Below, one piece after another: positions 10,896 through 20,389 of a stretch of 64,000 nt of DNA (position 1 is its first letter; each line of letters opens with the position of its first letter). This DNA comes from Plasmopara viticola (taxonomy: Eukaryota; Oomycota; Peronosporomycetes; Peronosporales; Peronosporaceae). The position numbers were made by a program, and so were the translations under genes. The stretch lies in NCBI GenBank assembly GCA_001695595.3, contig MBPM02000122.1, positions 1 through 64,000 of the forward strand. The letters run 5' to 3'. The notes beneath the pieces were generated by a model that searched no databases, was not told the origin of the DNA, and saw only the letters and a program-made list of their open reading frames with translations.

Positions 10896-11201
10896 ATTTG
10901 TGAATGCTGCAAAAGTCACATCTGCTGGAAAATTATTTTATCTACGAAGCATTGCCCAACCTCGATAATTTTCCGTAATCAGACGTCTTTGGTGTCAAGC
11001 ATATGCGATCATAACGACCGCATGAATATGAATATAGCGAAACGTATGGGCCTGACCTTTGAAGCTAAGGAACGATGCCGCTCGTATTGTAGCTGCTAAA
11101 AGTGAACTTTGAAAAAAACAGAGCGGTGATAAATGTGTTAGGTAGCGTGGCATACTGAAAGCAACTTGCTGATGCAATGTAGGTGCTGTCTTCAGTGCTA
11201 A

Positions 11202-11282
11202 GACAGCTTGGCCGAGCGGTTAAGGCGATAGACTCGAAATCTATTGGGGTAACCCGCGTGAGTTCAAGTCTCACAGCTGTCG
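11202..11282 (+). tRNA. tRNA-Ser-CGA: tRNA-Ser(CGA) copy 29
   Basis: Consensus body; A-leader; 383 bp to next copy. Confidence 0.96.
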
Positions 11283-11584
11283 ATTTGTGAATGCTGCAAA
11301 AGTCACATCTGCTGGAAAATATTTTATCTACGAAGCATTGCCCAACCTCGATAATTTTCCGTAATCAGACGTCTTTGGTGTCAAGCATATGCGATCATAA
11401 CGACCGCATGAATATGAATATAGCGAAACGTATGGGCCTGACCTTTGAAGCTAAGGAAATGCCGCTCGTATTTGTAGCTGCTAAAATGTAAACTTTTAAA
11501 ACAGAGCGGTGATAAATGTGTTAGGTAGCGTGGCATACTGAAAGCAACTTGCTGATGCAGTGTAGGTGCTGTCTTCAGTGCTAA

Positions 11585-11665
11585 GACAGCTTGGCCGAGC
11601 GGTTAAGGCGATAGACTCGAAATCTATTGGGGTAACCCGCGTGAGTTCAAGTCTCACAGCTGTCG
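11585..11665 (+). tRNA. tRNA-Ser-CGA: tRNA-Ser(CGA) copy 30
   Basis: Consensus body; G-leader, first of the homogeneous G block; 384 bp to next copy. Confidence 0.96.
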
Positions 11666-11975
11666 ATTTGTGAATGCTGCAAAAGTCACATCTGCTGGAA
11701 AATTATTTTATCTACGAAGCATTGCCCAACCTCGATAATTTTCCGTAATCAGACGTCTTTGGTGTCAAGCATATGCGATCATAACGACCGCATGAATATG
11801 AATATAGCGAAACGTATGGGCCTGACCTTTGAAGCTAAGGAAATGCCGCTCGTATTTGTAGCTGCTAAAATGTAAACTTTTAAAACAGAGCGGTGATAAA
11901 TGTGTTAGGTAGCGTGGCATACTGAAAGCAACTTGCTGATGCAGTGTAGGTGCTGTCTTCAGTGCTAAGACAGCT

Positions 11976-11986
11976 TGGCCGAGCGG
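11976..11986 (+). promoter_or_regulatory. Pol III A box (reference unit)
   Basis: TGGCCGAGCGG fits the A-box consensus TRGYNNANNNG at every fixed position and covers tRNA nt 8-18. The same sequence is present in all complete copies; copy 50 keeps only its last six bases. Confidence 0.9.
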
Positions 11987-12028
11987 TTAAGGCGATAGAC
12001 TCGAAATCTATTGGGGTAACCCGCGTGA

Positions 12029-12037
12029 GTTCAAGTC
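12029..12037 (+). promoter_or_regulatory. Pol III B box (reference unit)
   Basis: GTTCAAGTC fits GWTCRANNC and covers tRNA nt 61-69. It is unchanged in the internal copies, including the truncated copy 50; the T-to-C change of copies 17, 121, 133 and 162 lies one base beyond it. Confidence 0.9.
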
Positions 12038-12088
12038 TCACAGCTGTCGATTTGTGAATGCTGCAAAAGTCACATCTGCTGGAAAATA

Positions 12089-12092
12089 TTTT
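12089..12092 (+). terminator. First Pol III T4 terminator candidate (reference unit)
   Basis: The first run of four T after the tRNA lies 40 nt past its 3' end, so the primary transcript would carry a trailer of about 40 nt. Other copies have T4 or T5 at the same place, in aattatttta or aatattttta contexts; the unit of copy 63 has lost it. Confidence 0.7.
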
Positions 12093-12121
12093 ATCTACGA
12101 AGCATTGCCCAACCTCGATAA

Positions 12122-12125
12122 TTTT
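12122..12125 (+). terminator. Second (backup) Pol III T4 terminator candidate
   Basis: A second T4 in ataattttccg lies 73 nt past the tRNA and is present in nearly every unit, including the one that lost the first T4. A backup stop role is inference. Confidence 0.5.
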
Positions 12126-12155
12126 CCGTAATCAGACGTCTTTGGTGTCAAGCAT

Positions 12156-12176
12156 ATGCGATCATAACGACCGCAT
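12156..12176 (+). other. Short dyad in the conserved spacer block
   Basis: ATGCG and CGCAT form a 5-bp inverted repeat around an 11-nt centre (atcataacgac). It is conserved in nearly all units (copy 133's spacer changes one arm base to T). It may be a protein-binding site or chance; there is no independent evidence. Confidence 0.3.
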
Positions 12177-12250
12177 GAATATGAATATAGCGAAACGTAT
12201 GGGCCTGACCTTTGAAGCTAAGGAAATGCCGCTCGTATTTGTAGCTGCTA

Positions 12251-12278
12251 AAATGTAAACTTTTAAAACAGAGCGGTG
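12251..12278 (+). repeat. Indel-rich tract (short form, one motif copy)
   Basis: This segment between gctgctaaaatgt and gataaatgtg is the main source of unit-length change. The short form here has one motif (aaacttttaaaacagagcggt); long units carry two diverged copies of a 21-bp motif with core gaactttgaaaacacagcgg. Confidence 0.75.
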
Positions 12279-12334
12279 ATAAATGTGTTAGGTAGCGTGG
12301 CATACTGAAAGCAACTTGCTGATGCAGTGTAGGT

Positions 12335-12357
12335 GCTGTCTTCAGTGCTAAGACAGC
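12335..12357 (+). other. Leader inverted repeat overlapping the 5' end of the next tRNA
   Basis: GCTGTCTT (12335-12342), a 7-nt loop CAGTGCT, then AAGACAGC (12350-12357): a perfect 8-bp hairpin whose right arm contains tRNA nt 1-6. The left arm repeats GCTGTC of the tRNA 3' acceptor strand, so in a precursor it could compete for the 5' strand. It is present before nearly every copy; exceptions are noted under copies 6, 17, 39, 50, 88, 95, 106, 108, 142, 146, 147, 150, 159 and 162. Confidence 0.7.
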
Positions 12358-12432
12358 TTGGCCGAGCGGTTAAGGCGATAGACTCGAAATCTATTGGGGT
12401 AACCCGCGTGAGTTCAAGTCTCACAGCTGTCG
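12352..12432 (+). tRNA. tRNA-Ser-CGA: tRNA-Ser(CGA) copy 32
   Basis: Consensus body; G-leader; 384 bp to next copy. Confidence 0.96.
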
Positions 12433-12735
12433 ATTTGTGAATGCTGCAAAAGTCACATCTGCTGGAAAATTATTTTATCTACGAAGCATTGCCCAACCTC
12501 GATAATTTTCCGTAATCAGACGTCTTTGGTGTCAAGCATATGCGATCATAACGACCGCATGAATATGAATATAGCGAAACGTATGGGCCTGACCTTTGAA
12601 GCTAAGGAAATGCCGCTCGTATTTGTAGCTGCTAAAATGTAAACTTTTAAAACAGAGCGGTGATAAATGTGTTAGGTAGCGTGGCATACTGAAAGCAACT
12701 TGCTGATGCAGTGTAGGTGCTGTCTTCAGTGCTAA

Positions 12736-12816
12736 GACAGCTTGGCCGAGCGGTTAAGGCGATAGACTCGAAATCTATTGGGGTAACCCGCGTGAGTTCA
12801 AGTCTCACAGCTGTCG
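12736..12816 (+). tRNA. tRNA-Ser-CGA: tRNA-Ser(CGA) copy 33
   Basis: Consensus body; G-leader; 385 bp to next copy. Confidence 0.96.
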
Positions 12817-13120
12817 ATTTGTGAATGCTGCAAAAAGTCACATCTGCTGGAAAATATTTTTATCTACGAAGCATTGCCCAACCTCGATAATTTTCCGTAA
12901 TCAGACGTCTTTGGTGTCAAGCATATGCGATCATAACGACCGCATGAATATGAATATAGCGAAACGTATGGGCCTGACCTTTGTAGCTAAGGAAATGCCG
13001 CTCGTATTTGTAGCTGCTAAAATGTAAACTTTTAAAACAGAGCGGTGATAAATGTGTTAGGTAGCGTGGCATACTGAAAGCAACTTGCTGATGCAGTGTA
13101 GGTGCTGTCTTCAGTGCTAA

Positions 13121-13201
13121 GACAGCTTGGCCGAGCGGTTAAGGCGATAGACTCGAAATCTATTGGGGTAACCCGCGTGAGTTCAAGTCTCACAGCTGTC
13201 G
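13121..13201 (+). tRNA. tRNA-Ser-CGA: tRNA-Ser(CGA) copy 34
   Basis: Consensus body; G-leader; 384 bp to next copy. Confidence 0.96.
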
Positions 13202-13504
13202 ATTTGTGAATGCTGCAAAAGTCACATCTGCTGGAAAATTATTTTATCTACGAAGCATTGCCCAACCTCGATAATTTTCCGTAATCAGACGTCTTTGGTG
13301 TCAAGCATATGCGATCATAACGACCGCATGAATATGAATATAGCGAAACGTATGGGCCTGACCTTTGAAGCTAAGGAAATGCCGCTCGTATTTGTAGCTG
13401 CTAAAATGTAAACTTTTAAAACAGAGCGGTGATAAATGTGTTAGGTAGCATGGCATACTGAAAGCAACTTGCTGATGCAGTGTAGGTGCTGTCTTCAGTG
13501 CTAA

Positions 13505-13585
13505 GACAGCTTGGCCGAGCGGTTAAGGCGATAGACTCGAAATCTATTGGGGTAACCCGCGTGAGTTCAAGTCTCACAGCTGTCG
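13505..13585 (+). tRNA. tRNA-Ser-CGA: tRNA-Ser(CGA) copy 35
   Basis: Consensus body; G-leader with gcAtggc; its downstream spacer carries the rare aatagaatacag haplotype; 385 bp to next copy. Confidence 0.96.
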
Positions 13586-13889
13586 ATTTGTGAATGCTGC
13601 AAAAGTCACATCTGCTGGAAAATATTTTTATCTACGAAGCATTGCCCAACCTCGATAATTTTCCGTAATCAGACGTCTTTGGTGTCAAGCATATGCGATC
13701 ATAACGACCGCATGAATAGAATACAGCGAAACGTATGGGTCTGACCTTTGAAGCTAAGGAACGATGCCGCTCGTACTTGTAGCTGCTAAAATGTAAACTT
13801 TGAAAACAGAGCGGTGATAAATGTGTTAGGTAGCGTGGCATACTGAAAGCAACTTGCTGATGCAGTGTAGGTGCTGTCTTCAGTGCTAA

Positions 13890-13970
13890 GACAGCTTGGC
13901 CGAGCGGTTAAGGCGATAGACTCGAAATCTATTGGGGTAACCCGCGTGAGTTCAAGTCTCACAGCTGTCG
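13890..13970 (+). tRNA. tRNA-Ser-CGA: tRNA-Ser(CGA) copy 36
   Basis: Consensus body; G-leader; 385 bp to next copy. Confidence 0.96.
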
Positions 13971-14274
13971 ATTTGTGAATGCTGCAAAAAGTCACATCTG
14001 CTGGAAAATTATTTTATCTACGAAGCATTGCCCAACCTCGATAATTTTCCGTAATCAGACGTCTTTGGTGTCAAGCATATGCGATCATAACGACCGCATG
14101 AATATGAATATAGCGAAACGTATGGGCCTGACCTTTGTAGCTAAGGAAATGCCGCTCGTATTTGTAGCTGCTAAAATGTAAACTTTTAAAACAGAGCGGT
14201 GATAAATGTGTTAGGTAGCGTGGCATACTGAAAGCAACTTGCTGATGCAGTGTAGGTGCTGTCTTCAGTGCTAA

Positions 14275-14355
14275 GACAGCTTGGCCGAGCGGTTAAGGCG
14301 ATAGACTCGAAATCTATTGGGGTAACCCGCGTGAGTTCAAGTCTCACAGCTGTCG
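14275..14355 (+). tRNA. tRNA-Ser-CGA: tRNA-Ser(CGA) copy 37
   Basis: Consensus body; G-leader; 382 bp to next copy. Confidence 0.96.
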
Positions 14356-14656
14356 ATTTGTGAATGCTGCAAAAGTCACATCTGCTGGAAAATATTTTAT
14401 CTACGAAGCATTGCCCAACCTCGATAATTTTCCGTAATCAGACGTCTTTGGTGTCAAGCATATGCGATCATAACGACCGCATGAATATGAATATAGCGAA
14501 ACGTATGGGCCTGACCTTTGAGCTAAGGAAATGCCGCTCGTATTTGTAGCTGCTAAAATGTAAACTTTTAAAACAGAGCGGTGATAAATGTGTTAGGTAG
14601 CGTGGCATACTGAAAGCAACTTGCTGATGCAGTGTAGGTGCTGTCTTCAGTGCTAA

Positions 14657-14737
14657 GACAGCTTGGCCGAGCGGTTAAGGCGATAGACTCGAAATCTATT
14701 GGGGTAACCCGCGTGAGTTCAAGTCTCACAGCTGTCG
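14657..14737 (+). tRNA. tRNA-Ser-CGA: tRNA-Ser(CGA) copy 38
   Basis: Consensus body; G-leader; 384 bp to next copy. Confidence 0.96.
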
Positions 14738-15040
14738 ATTTGTGAATGCTGCAAAAAGTCACATCTGCTGGAAAATTATTTTATCTACGAAGCATTGCCC
14801 AACCTCGATAATTTTCCGTAATCAGACGTCTTTGGTGTCAAGCATATGCGATCATAACGACCGCATGAATATGAATATAGCGAAACGTATGGGCCTGACC
14901 TTTGAGCTAAGGAAATGCCGCTCGTATTTGTAGCTGCTAAAATGTAAACTTTTAAAACAGAGCGGTGATAAATGTGTTAGGTAGCATGGCATACTGAAAG
15001 CAACTTGCTGATGGAATGTAGGTGCTATCTTCAGTGCTAA

Positions 15041-15121
15041 GACAGCTTGGCCGAGCGGTTAAGGCGATAGACTCGAAATCTATTGGGGTAACCCGCGTGA
15101 GTTCAAGTCTCACAGCTGTCG
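15041..15121 (+). tRNA. tRNA-Ser-CGA: tRNA-Ser(CGA) copy 39
   Basis: Consensus body; lone A-type leader (gatggaatg) inside the G block; hairpin arm GCTATCTT puts one A-C mismatch in the leader stem; rare aatagaatacag spacer downstream; 385 bp to next copy. Confidence 0.96.
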
Positions 15122-15425
15122 ATTTGTGAATGCTGCAAAAGTCACATCTGCTGGAAAATTATTTTATCTACGAAGCATTGCCCAACCTCGATAATTTTTC
15201 GTAATCAGACGTCTTTGGTGTCAAGCATTTGCGATCATAACGACCGCATGAATAGAATACAGCGAAACGTATGGGTCTGACCTTTGAAGCTAAGGAACGA
15301 TGCCGCTCGTACTTGTAGCTGCTAAAAAGTAAACTTTGAAAACAGAGCGGTGATAAATGTGTTAGGTAGCGTGGCATACTGAAAGCAACTTGCTGATGCA
15401 GTGTAGGTGCTGTCTTCAGTGCTAA

Positions 15426-15506
15426 GACAGCTTGGCCGAGCGGTTAAGGCGATAGACTCGAAATCTATTGGGGTAACCCGCGTGAGTTCAAGTCTCACAG
15501 CTGTCG
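15426..15506 (+). tRNA. tRNA-Ser-CGA: tRNA-Ser(CGA) copy 40
   Basis: Consensus body; G-leader; 386 bp to next copy. Confidence 0.96.
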
Positions 15507-15811
15507 ATTTGTGAATGCTGCAAAAGTCACATCTGCTGGAAAATTATTTTATCTACGAAGCATTGCCCAACCTCGATAATTTTCCGTAATCAGACGTCTT
15601 TGGTGTCAAGCATATGCGATCATAACGACCGCATGAATATGAATATAGCGAAACGTATGGGCCTGACCTTTGAAGCTAAGGAACGATGCCGCTCGTATTT
15701 GTAGCTGCTAAAATGTAAACTTTTAAAACAGAGCGGTGATAAATGTGTTAGGTAGCGTGGCATACTGAAAGCAACTTGCTGATGCAGTGTAGGTGCTGTC
15801 TTCAGTGCTAA

Positions 15812-15892
15812 GACAGCTTGGCCGAGCGGTTAAGGCGATAGACTCGAAATCTATTGGGGTAACCCGCGTGAGTTCAAGTCTCACAGCTGTCG
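15812..15892 (+). tRNA. tRNA-Ser-CGA: tRNA-Ser(CGA) copy 41
   Basis: Consensus body; G-leader; 384 bp to next copy. Confidence 0.96.
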
Positions 15893-16195
15893 ATTTGTGA
15901 AGCTGCAAAAAGTCACATCTGCTGGAAAATATTTTATCTACGAAGCATTGCCCAACCTCGATAATTTTCCGTAATCAGACGTCTTTGGTGTCAAGCATAT
16001 GCGATCATAACGACCGCATGAATATGAATATAGCGAAACGTATGGGCCTGACCTTTGTAAGCTAAGGAAATGCCGCTCGTATTTGTAGCTGCTAAAATGT
16101 AAACTTTTAAAACAGAGCGGTGATAAATGTGTTAGGTAGCGTGGCATACTGAAAGCAACTTGCTGATGCAGTGTAGGTGCTGTCTTCAGTGCTAA

Positions 16196-16276
16196 GACAG
16201 CTTGGCCGAGCGGTTAAGGCGATAGACTCGAAATCTATTGGGGTAACCCGCGTGAGTTCAAGTCTCACAGCTGTCG
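16196..16276 (+). tRNA. tRNA-Ser-CGA: tRNA-Ser(CGA) copy 42
   Basis: Consensus body; G-leader; 384 bp to next copy. Confidence 0.96.
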
Positions 16277-16579
16277 ATTTGTGAATGCTGCAAAAGTCAC
16301 ATCTGCTGGAAAATTATTTTATCTACGAAGCATTGCCCAACCTCGATAATTTTCCGTAATCAGACGTCTTTGGTGTCAAGCATATGCGATCATAACGACC
16401 GCATGAATATGAATATAGCGAAACGTATGGGCCTGACCTTTGAAGCTAAGGAAATGCCGCTCGTATTTGTAGCTGCTAAAATGTAAACTTTTAAAACAGA
16501 GCGGTGATAAATGTGTTAGGTAGCGTGGCATACTGAAAGCAACTTGCTGATGCAGTGTAGGTGCTGTCTTCAGTGCTAA

Positions 16580-16660
16580 GACAGCTTGGCCGAGCGGTTA
16601 AGGCGATAGACTCGAAATCTATTGGGGTAACCCGCGTGAGTTCAAGTCTCACAGCTGTCG
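16580..16660 (+). tRNA. tRNA-Ser-CGA: tRNA-Ser(CGA) copy 43
   Basis: Consensus body; G-leader; 384 bp to next copy. Confidence 0.96.
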
Positions 16661-16963
16661 ATTTGTGAATGCTGCAAAAGTCACATCTGCTGGAAAATTA
16701 TTTTATCTACGAAGCATTGCCCAACCTCGATAATTTTCCGTAATCAGACGTCTTTGGTGTCAAGCATATGCGATCATAACGACCGCATGAATATGAATAT
16801 AGCGAAACGTATGGGCCTGACCTTTGAAGCTAAGGAAATGCCGCTCGTACTTGTAGCTGCTAAAAAGTAAACTTTGAAAACAGAGCGGTGATAAATGTGT
16901 TAGGTAGCGTGGCATACTGAAAGCAACTTGCTGATGCAGTGTAGGTGCTGTCTTCAGTGCTAA

Positions 16964-17044
16964 GACAGCTTGGCCGAGCGGTTAAGGCGATAGACTCGAA
17001 ATCTATTGGGGTAACCCGCGTGAGTTCAAGTCTCACAGCTGTCG
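16964..17044 (+). tRNA. tRNA-Ser-CGA: tRNA-Ser(CGA) copy 44
   Basis: Consensus body; G-leader; 383 bp to next copy. Confidence 0.96.
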
Positions 17045-17346
17045 ATTTGTGAATGCTGCAAAAGTCACATCTGCTGGAAAATATTTTATCTACGAAGCAT
17101 TGCCCAACCTCGATAATTTTCCGTAATCAGACGTCTTTGGTGTCAAGCATATGCGATCATAACGACCGCATGAATATGAATATAGCGAAACGTATGGGCC
17201 TGACCTTTGTAGCTAAGGAAATGCCGCTCGTATTTGTAGCTGCTAAAATGTAAACTTTTAAAACAGAGCGGTGATAAATGTGTTAGGTAGCGTGGCATAC
17301 TGAAAGCAACTTGCTGATGCAGTGTAGGTGCTGTCTTCAGTGCTAA

Positions 17347-17427
17347 GACAGCTTGGCCGAGCGGTTAAGGCGATAGACTCGAAATCTATTGGGGTAACCC
17401 GCGTGAGTTCAAGTCTCACAGCTGTCG
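17347..17427 (+). tRNA. tRNA-Ser-CGA: tRNA-Ser(CGA) copy 45
   Basis: Consensus body; G-leader; 386 bp to next copy. Confidence 0.96.
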
Positions 17428-17732
17428 ATTTGTGAATGCTGCAAAAGTCACATCTGCTGGAAAATTATTTTATCTACGAAGCATTGCCCAACCTCGATAA
17501 TTTTCCGTAATCAGACGTCTTTGGTGTCAAGCATATGCGATCATAACGACCGCATGAATATGAATATAGCGAAACGTATGGGCCTGACCTTTGTAGCTAA
17601 GGAACGATGCCGCTCGTATTTGCAGCTGCTAAAATGTAAACTTTTAAAACAGAGCGGTGATAAATGTGTTAGGTAGCGTGGCATACTGAAAGCAACTTGC
17701 TGATGCAGTGTAGGTGCTGTCTTCAGTGCTAA

Positions 17733-17813
17733 GACAGCTTGGCCGAGCGGTTAAGGCGATAGACTCGAAATCTATTGGGGTAACCCGCGTGAGTTCAAGT
17801 CTCACAGCTGTCG
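17733..17813 (+). tRNA. tRNA-Ser-CGA: tRNA-Ser(CGA) copy 46
   Basis: Consensus body; G-leader; 382 bp to next copy. Confidence 0.96.
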
Positions 17814-18114
17814 ATTTGTGAAGCTGCAAAAGTCACATCTGCTGGAAAATATTTTATCTACGAAGCATTGCCCAACCTCGATAATTTTCCGTAATCAGAC
17901 GTCTTTGGTGTCAAGCATATGCGATCATAACGACCGCATGAATATGAATATAGCGAAACGTATGGGCCTGACCTTTGAAGCTAAGGAAATGCCGCTCGTA
18001 TTTGTAGCTGCTAAAATGTAAACTTTTAAAACAGAGCGGTGATAAATGTGTTAGGTAGCGTGGCATACTGAAAGCAACTTGCTGATGCAGTGTAGGTGCT
18101 GTCTTCAGTGCTAA

Positions 18115-18195
18115 GACAGCTTGGCCGAGCGGTTAAGGCGATAGACTCGAAATCTATTGGGGTAACCCGCGTGAGTTCAAGTCTCACAGCTGTCG
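18115..18195 (+). tRNA. tRNA-Ser-CGA: tRNA-Ser(CGA) copy 47
   Basis: Consensus body; G-leader; rare atttgcg/aatagaatacag spacer downstream; 392 bp to next copy. Confidence 0.96.
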
Positions 18196-18506
18196 ATTTG
18201 TGAAGGCTGCAAAAAGTCACATCTGCTGGAAAATATTTTATCTACGAAGCATTGCCCAACCTCGATAATTTTCCGTAATCAGACGTCTTTGGTGTCAAGC
18301 ATTTGCGATCATAACGACCGCATGAATAGAATACAGCGAAACGTATGGGCCTGACCTTTGAAGCTAAGGAACGATGCCGCTCGTATTGGAGCTGCTAAAA
18401 TGTGAAAAACTGAACTTTGAAAACAGAGCGGAGATAAATGTGTTAGGTAGCATGGCATACTGAAAGCAACTTGCTGATGCAATGTAGGTGCTGTCTTCAG
18501 TGCTAA

Positions 18507-18587
18507 GACAGCTTGGCCGAGCGGTTAAGGCGATAGACTCGAAATCTATTGGGGTAACCCGCGTGAGTTCAAGTCTCACAGCTGTCG
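18507..18587 (+). tRNA. tRNA-Ser-CGA: tRNA-Ser(CGA) copy 48
   Basis: Consensus body; A-leader; 384 bp to next copy. Confidence 0.96.
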
Positions 18588-18890
18588 ATTTGTGAAGCTG
18601 CAAAAGTCACATCTGCTGGAAAATATTTTATCTACGAAGCATTGCCCAACCTCGATAATTTTCCGTAATCAGACGTCTTTGGTGTCAAGCATATGCGATC
18701 ATAACGACCGCATGAATATGAATATAGCGAAACGTATGGGCCTGACCTTTGAAGCTAAGGAACGATGCCGCTCGTACTTGTAGCTGCTAAAATGTAAACT
18801 TTGAAAACAGAGCGGTGATAAATGTGTTAGGTAGCGTGGCATACTGAAAGCAACTTGCTGATGCAGTGTAGGTGCTGTCTTCAGTGCTAA

Positions 18891-18971
18891 GACAGCTTGG
18901 CCGAGCGGTTAAGGCGATAGACTCGAAATCTATTGGGGTAACCCGCGTGAGTTCAAGTCTCACAGCTGTCG
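18891..18971 (+). tRNA. tRNA-Ser-CGA: tRNA-Ser(CGA) copy 49
   Basis: Consensus body; G-leader; 361 bp to the first retained base of truncated copy 50. Confidence 0.96.
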
Positions 18972-19251
18972 ATTTGTGAATGCTGCAAAAGTCACATCTG
19001 CTGGAAAATTATTTTATCTACGAAGCATTGCCCAACCTCGATAATTTTCCGTAATCAGACGTCTTTGGTGTCAAGCATATGCGATCATAACGACCGCATG
19101 AATATGAATATAGCGAAACGTATGGGCCTGACCTTTGAAGCTAAGGAACGATGCCGCTCGTATTTGTAGCTGCTAAAATGTAACTTTGAAAACAGAGCGG
19201 TGATAAATGTGTTAGGTAGCATGGCATACTGGCATATGCAGTGTAGACTCA

Positions 19252-19320
19252 GAGCGGTTAAGGCGATAGACTCGAAATCTATTGGGGTAACCCGCGTGAG
19301 TTCAAGTCTCACAGCTGTCG
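19252..19320 (+). pseudogene. tRNA-Ser(CGA) copy 50, 5'-truncated
   Basis: tRNA nt 1-12 are missing: the whole 5' acceptor strand, the D-stem 5' strand and half of the A box. Nt 13-81, with anticodon and B box, are intact. The upstream flank is also rearranged: actg joins gcatatgcagtgtag, followed by the filler actca, and the leader hairpin is gone. tagactc at the junction matches the anticodon arm, hinting at template switching (inference). It cannot form an acceptor stem and is read as a pseudogene. Confidence 0.92.
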
Positions 19321-19625
19321 ATTTGTGAATGCTGCAAAAGTCACATCTGCTGGAAAATTATTTTATCTACGAAGCATTGCCCAACCTCGATAATTTTCCG
19401 TAATCAGACGTCTTTGGTGTCAAGCATATGCGATCATAACGACCGCATGAATATGAATATAGCGAAACGTATGGGCCTGACCTTTGAAGCTAAGGAACGA
19501 TGCCGCTCGTACTTGTAGCTGCTAAAAAGTGAACTTTGAAAACAGAGCGGTGATAAATGTGTTAGGTAGCGTGGCATACTGAAAGCAACTTGCTGATGCA
19601 GTGTAGGTGCTGTCTTCAGTGCTAA

Positions 19626-19706
19626 GACAGCTTGGCCGAGCGGTTAAGGCGATAGACTCGAAATCTATTGGGGTAACCCGCGTGAGTTCAAGTCTCACAG
19701 CTGTCG
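19626..19706 (+). tRNA. tRNA-Ser-CGA: tRNA-Ser(CGA) copy 51
   Basis: Consensus body; G-leader; 383 bp to next copy. Confidence 0.96.
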
Positions 19707-20008
19707 ATTTGTGAATGCTGCAAAAGTCACATCTGCTGGAAAATATTTTATCTACGAAGCATTGCCCAACCTCGATAATTTTCCGTAATCAGACGTCTTT
19801 GGTGTCAAGCATATGCGATCATAACGACCGCATGAATATGAATATAGCGAAACGTATGGGCCTGACCTTTGTAGCTAAGGAAATGCCGCTCGTATTTGTA
19901 GCTGCTAAAATGTAAACTTTTAAAACAGAGCGGTGATAAATGTGTTAGGTAGCGTGGCATACTGAAAGCAACTTGCTGATGCAGTGTAGGTGCTGTCTTC
20001 AGTGCTAA

Positions 20009-20089
20009 GACAGCTTGGCCGAGCGGTTAAGGCGATAGACTCGAAATCTATTGGGGTAACCCGCGTGAGTTCAAGTCTCACAGCTGTCG
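20009..20089 (+). tRNA. tRNA-Ser-CGA: tRNA-Ser(CGA) copy 52
   Basis: Consensus body; G-leader; trailer has the rarer gcaaaCagtc form; 381 bp to next copy (short motif tract). Confidence 0.96.
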
Positions 20090-20389
20090 ATTTGTGAATG
20101 CTGCAAACAGTCACATCTGCTGGAAAATTATTTTATCTACGAAGCATTGCCCAACCTCGATAATTTTCCGTAATCAGACGTCTTTGGTGTCAAGCATATG
20201 CGATCATAACGACCGCATGAATATGAATATAGCGAAACGTATGGGTCTGACCTTTGAAGCTAAGGAACGATGCCGCTCGTACTTGTAGCTGCTAAAAAGT
20301 TGAAAACAGAGCGGTGATAAATGTGTTAGGTAGCGTGGCATACTGAAAGCAACTTGCTGATGCAGTGTAGGTGCTGTCTTCAGTGCTAA

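Larger units (their letters stand above)
11969..12049 (+). tRNA. tRNA-Ser-CGA: tRNA-Ser(CGA) copy 31 (reference unit)
   Basis: Consensus body; anticodon CGA at 12002-12004; G-leader; 383 bp to next copy. Chosen as the reference because its spacer carries the commonest form at almost every site; the unit's other elements are given as separate entries between 11976 and 12357. Confidence 0.97.
12050..12351 (+). other. Intergenic spacer of the reference unit
   Basis: About 302 bp without a supported gene. In order: a trailer (12050-12088), T4 run (12089-12092), second T4 run (12122-12125), a nearly invariant block (about 12093-12212) with a dyad, a polymorphic gaagctaaggaa segment (about 12213-12225), the indel-rich tract (about 12251-12278), then the 5' flank ending in the leader hairpin. 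The other spacers are the same apart from the differences listed under their genes. A 60-70 residue open frame crosses many spacers but is broken by 1-nt indels in others, so I do not call it a gene. Confidence 0.9.

Noticed and set aside
12244..12300. A second tRNA-like or A-box-like element in the spacer, because gagcggtgata resembles gagcggttaagg of the tRNA.
   Set aside because: The similarity is about 8 bases in the indel-rich tract, with no cloverleaf and no B box nearby.
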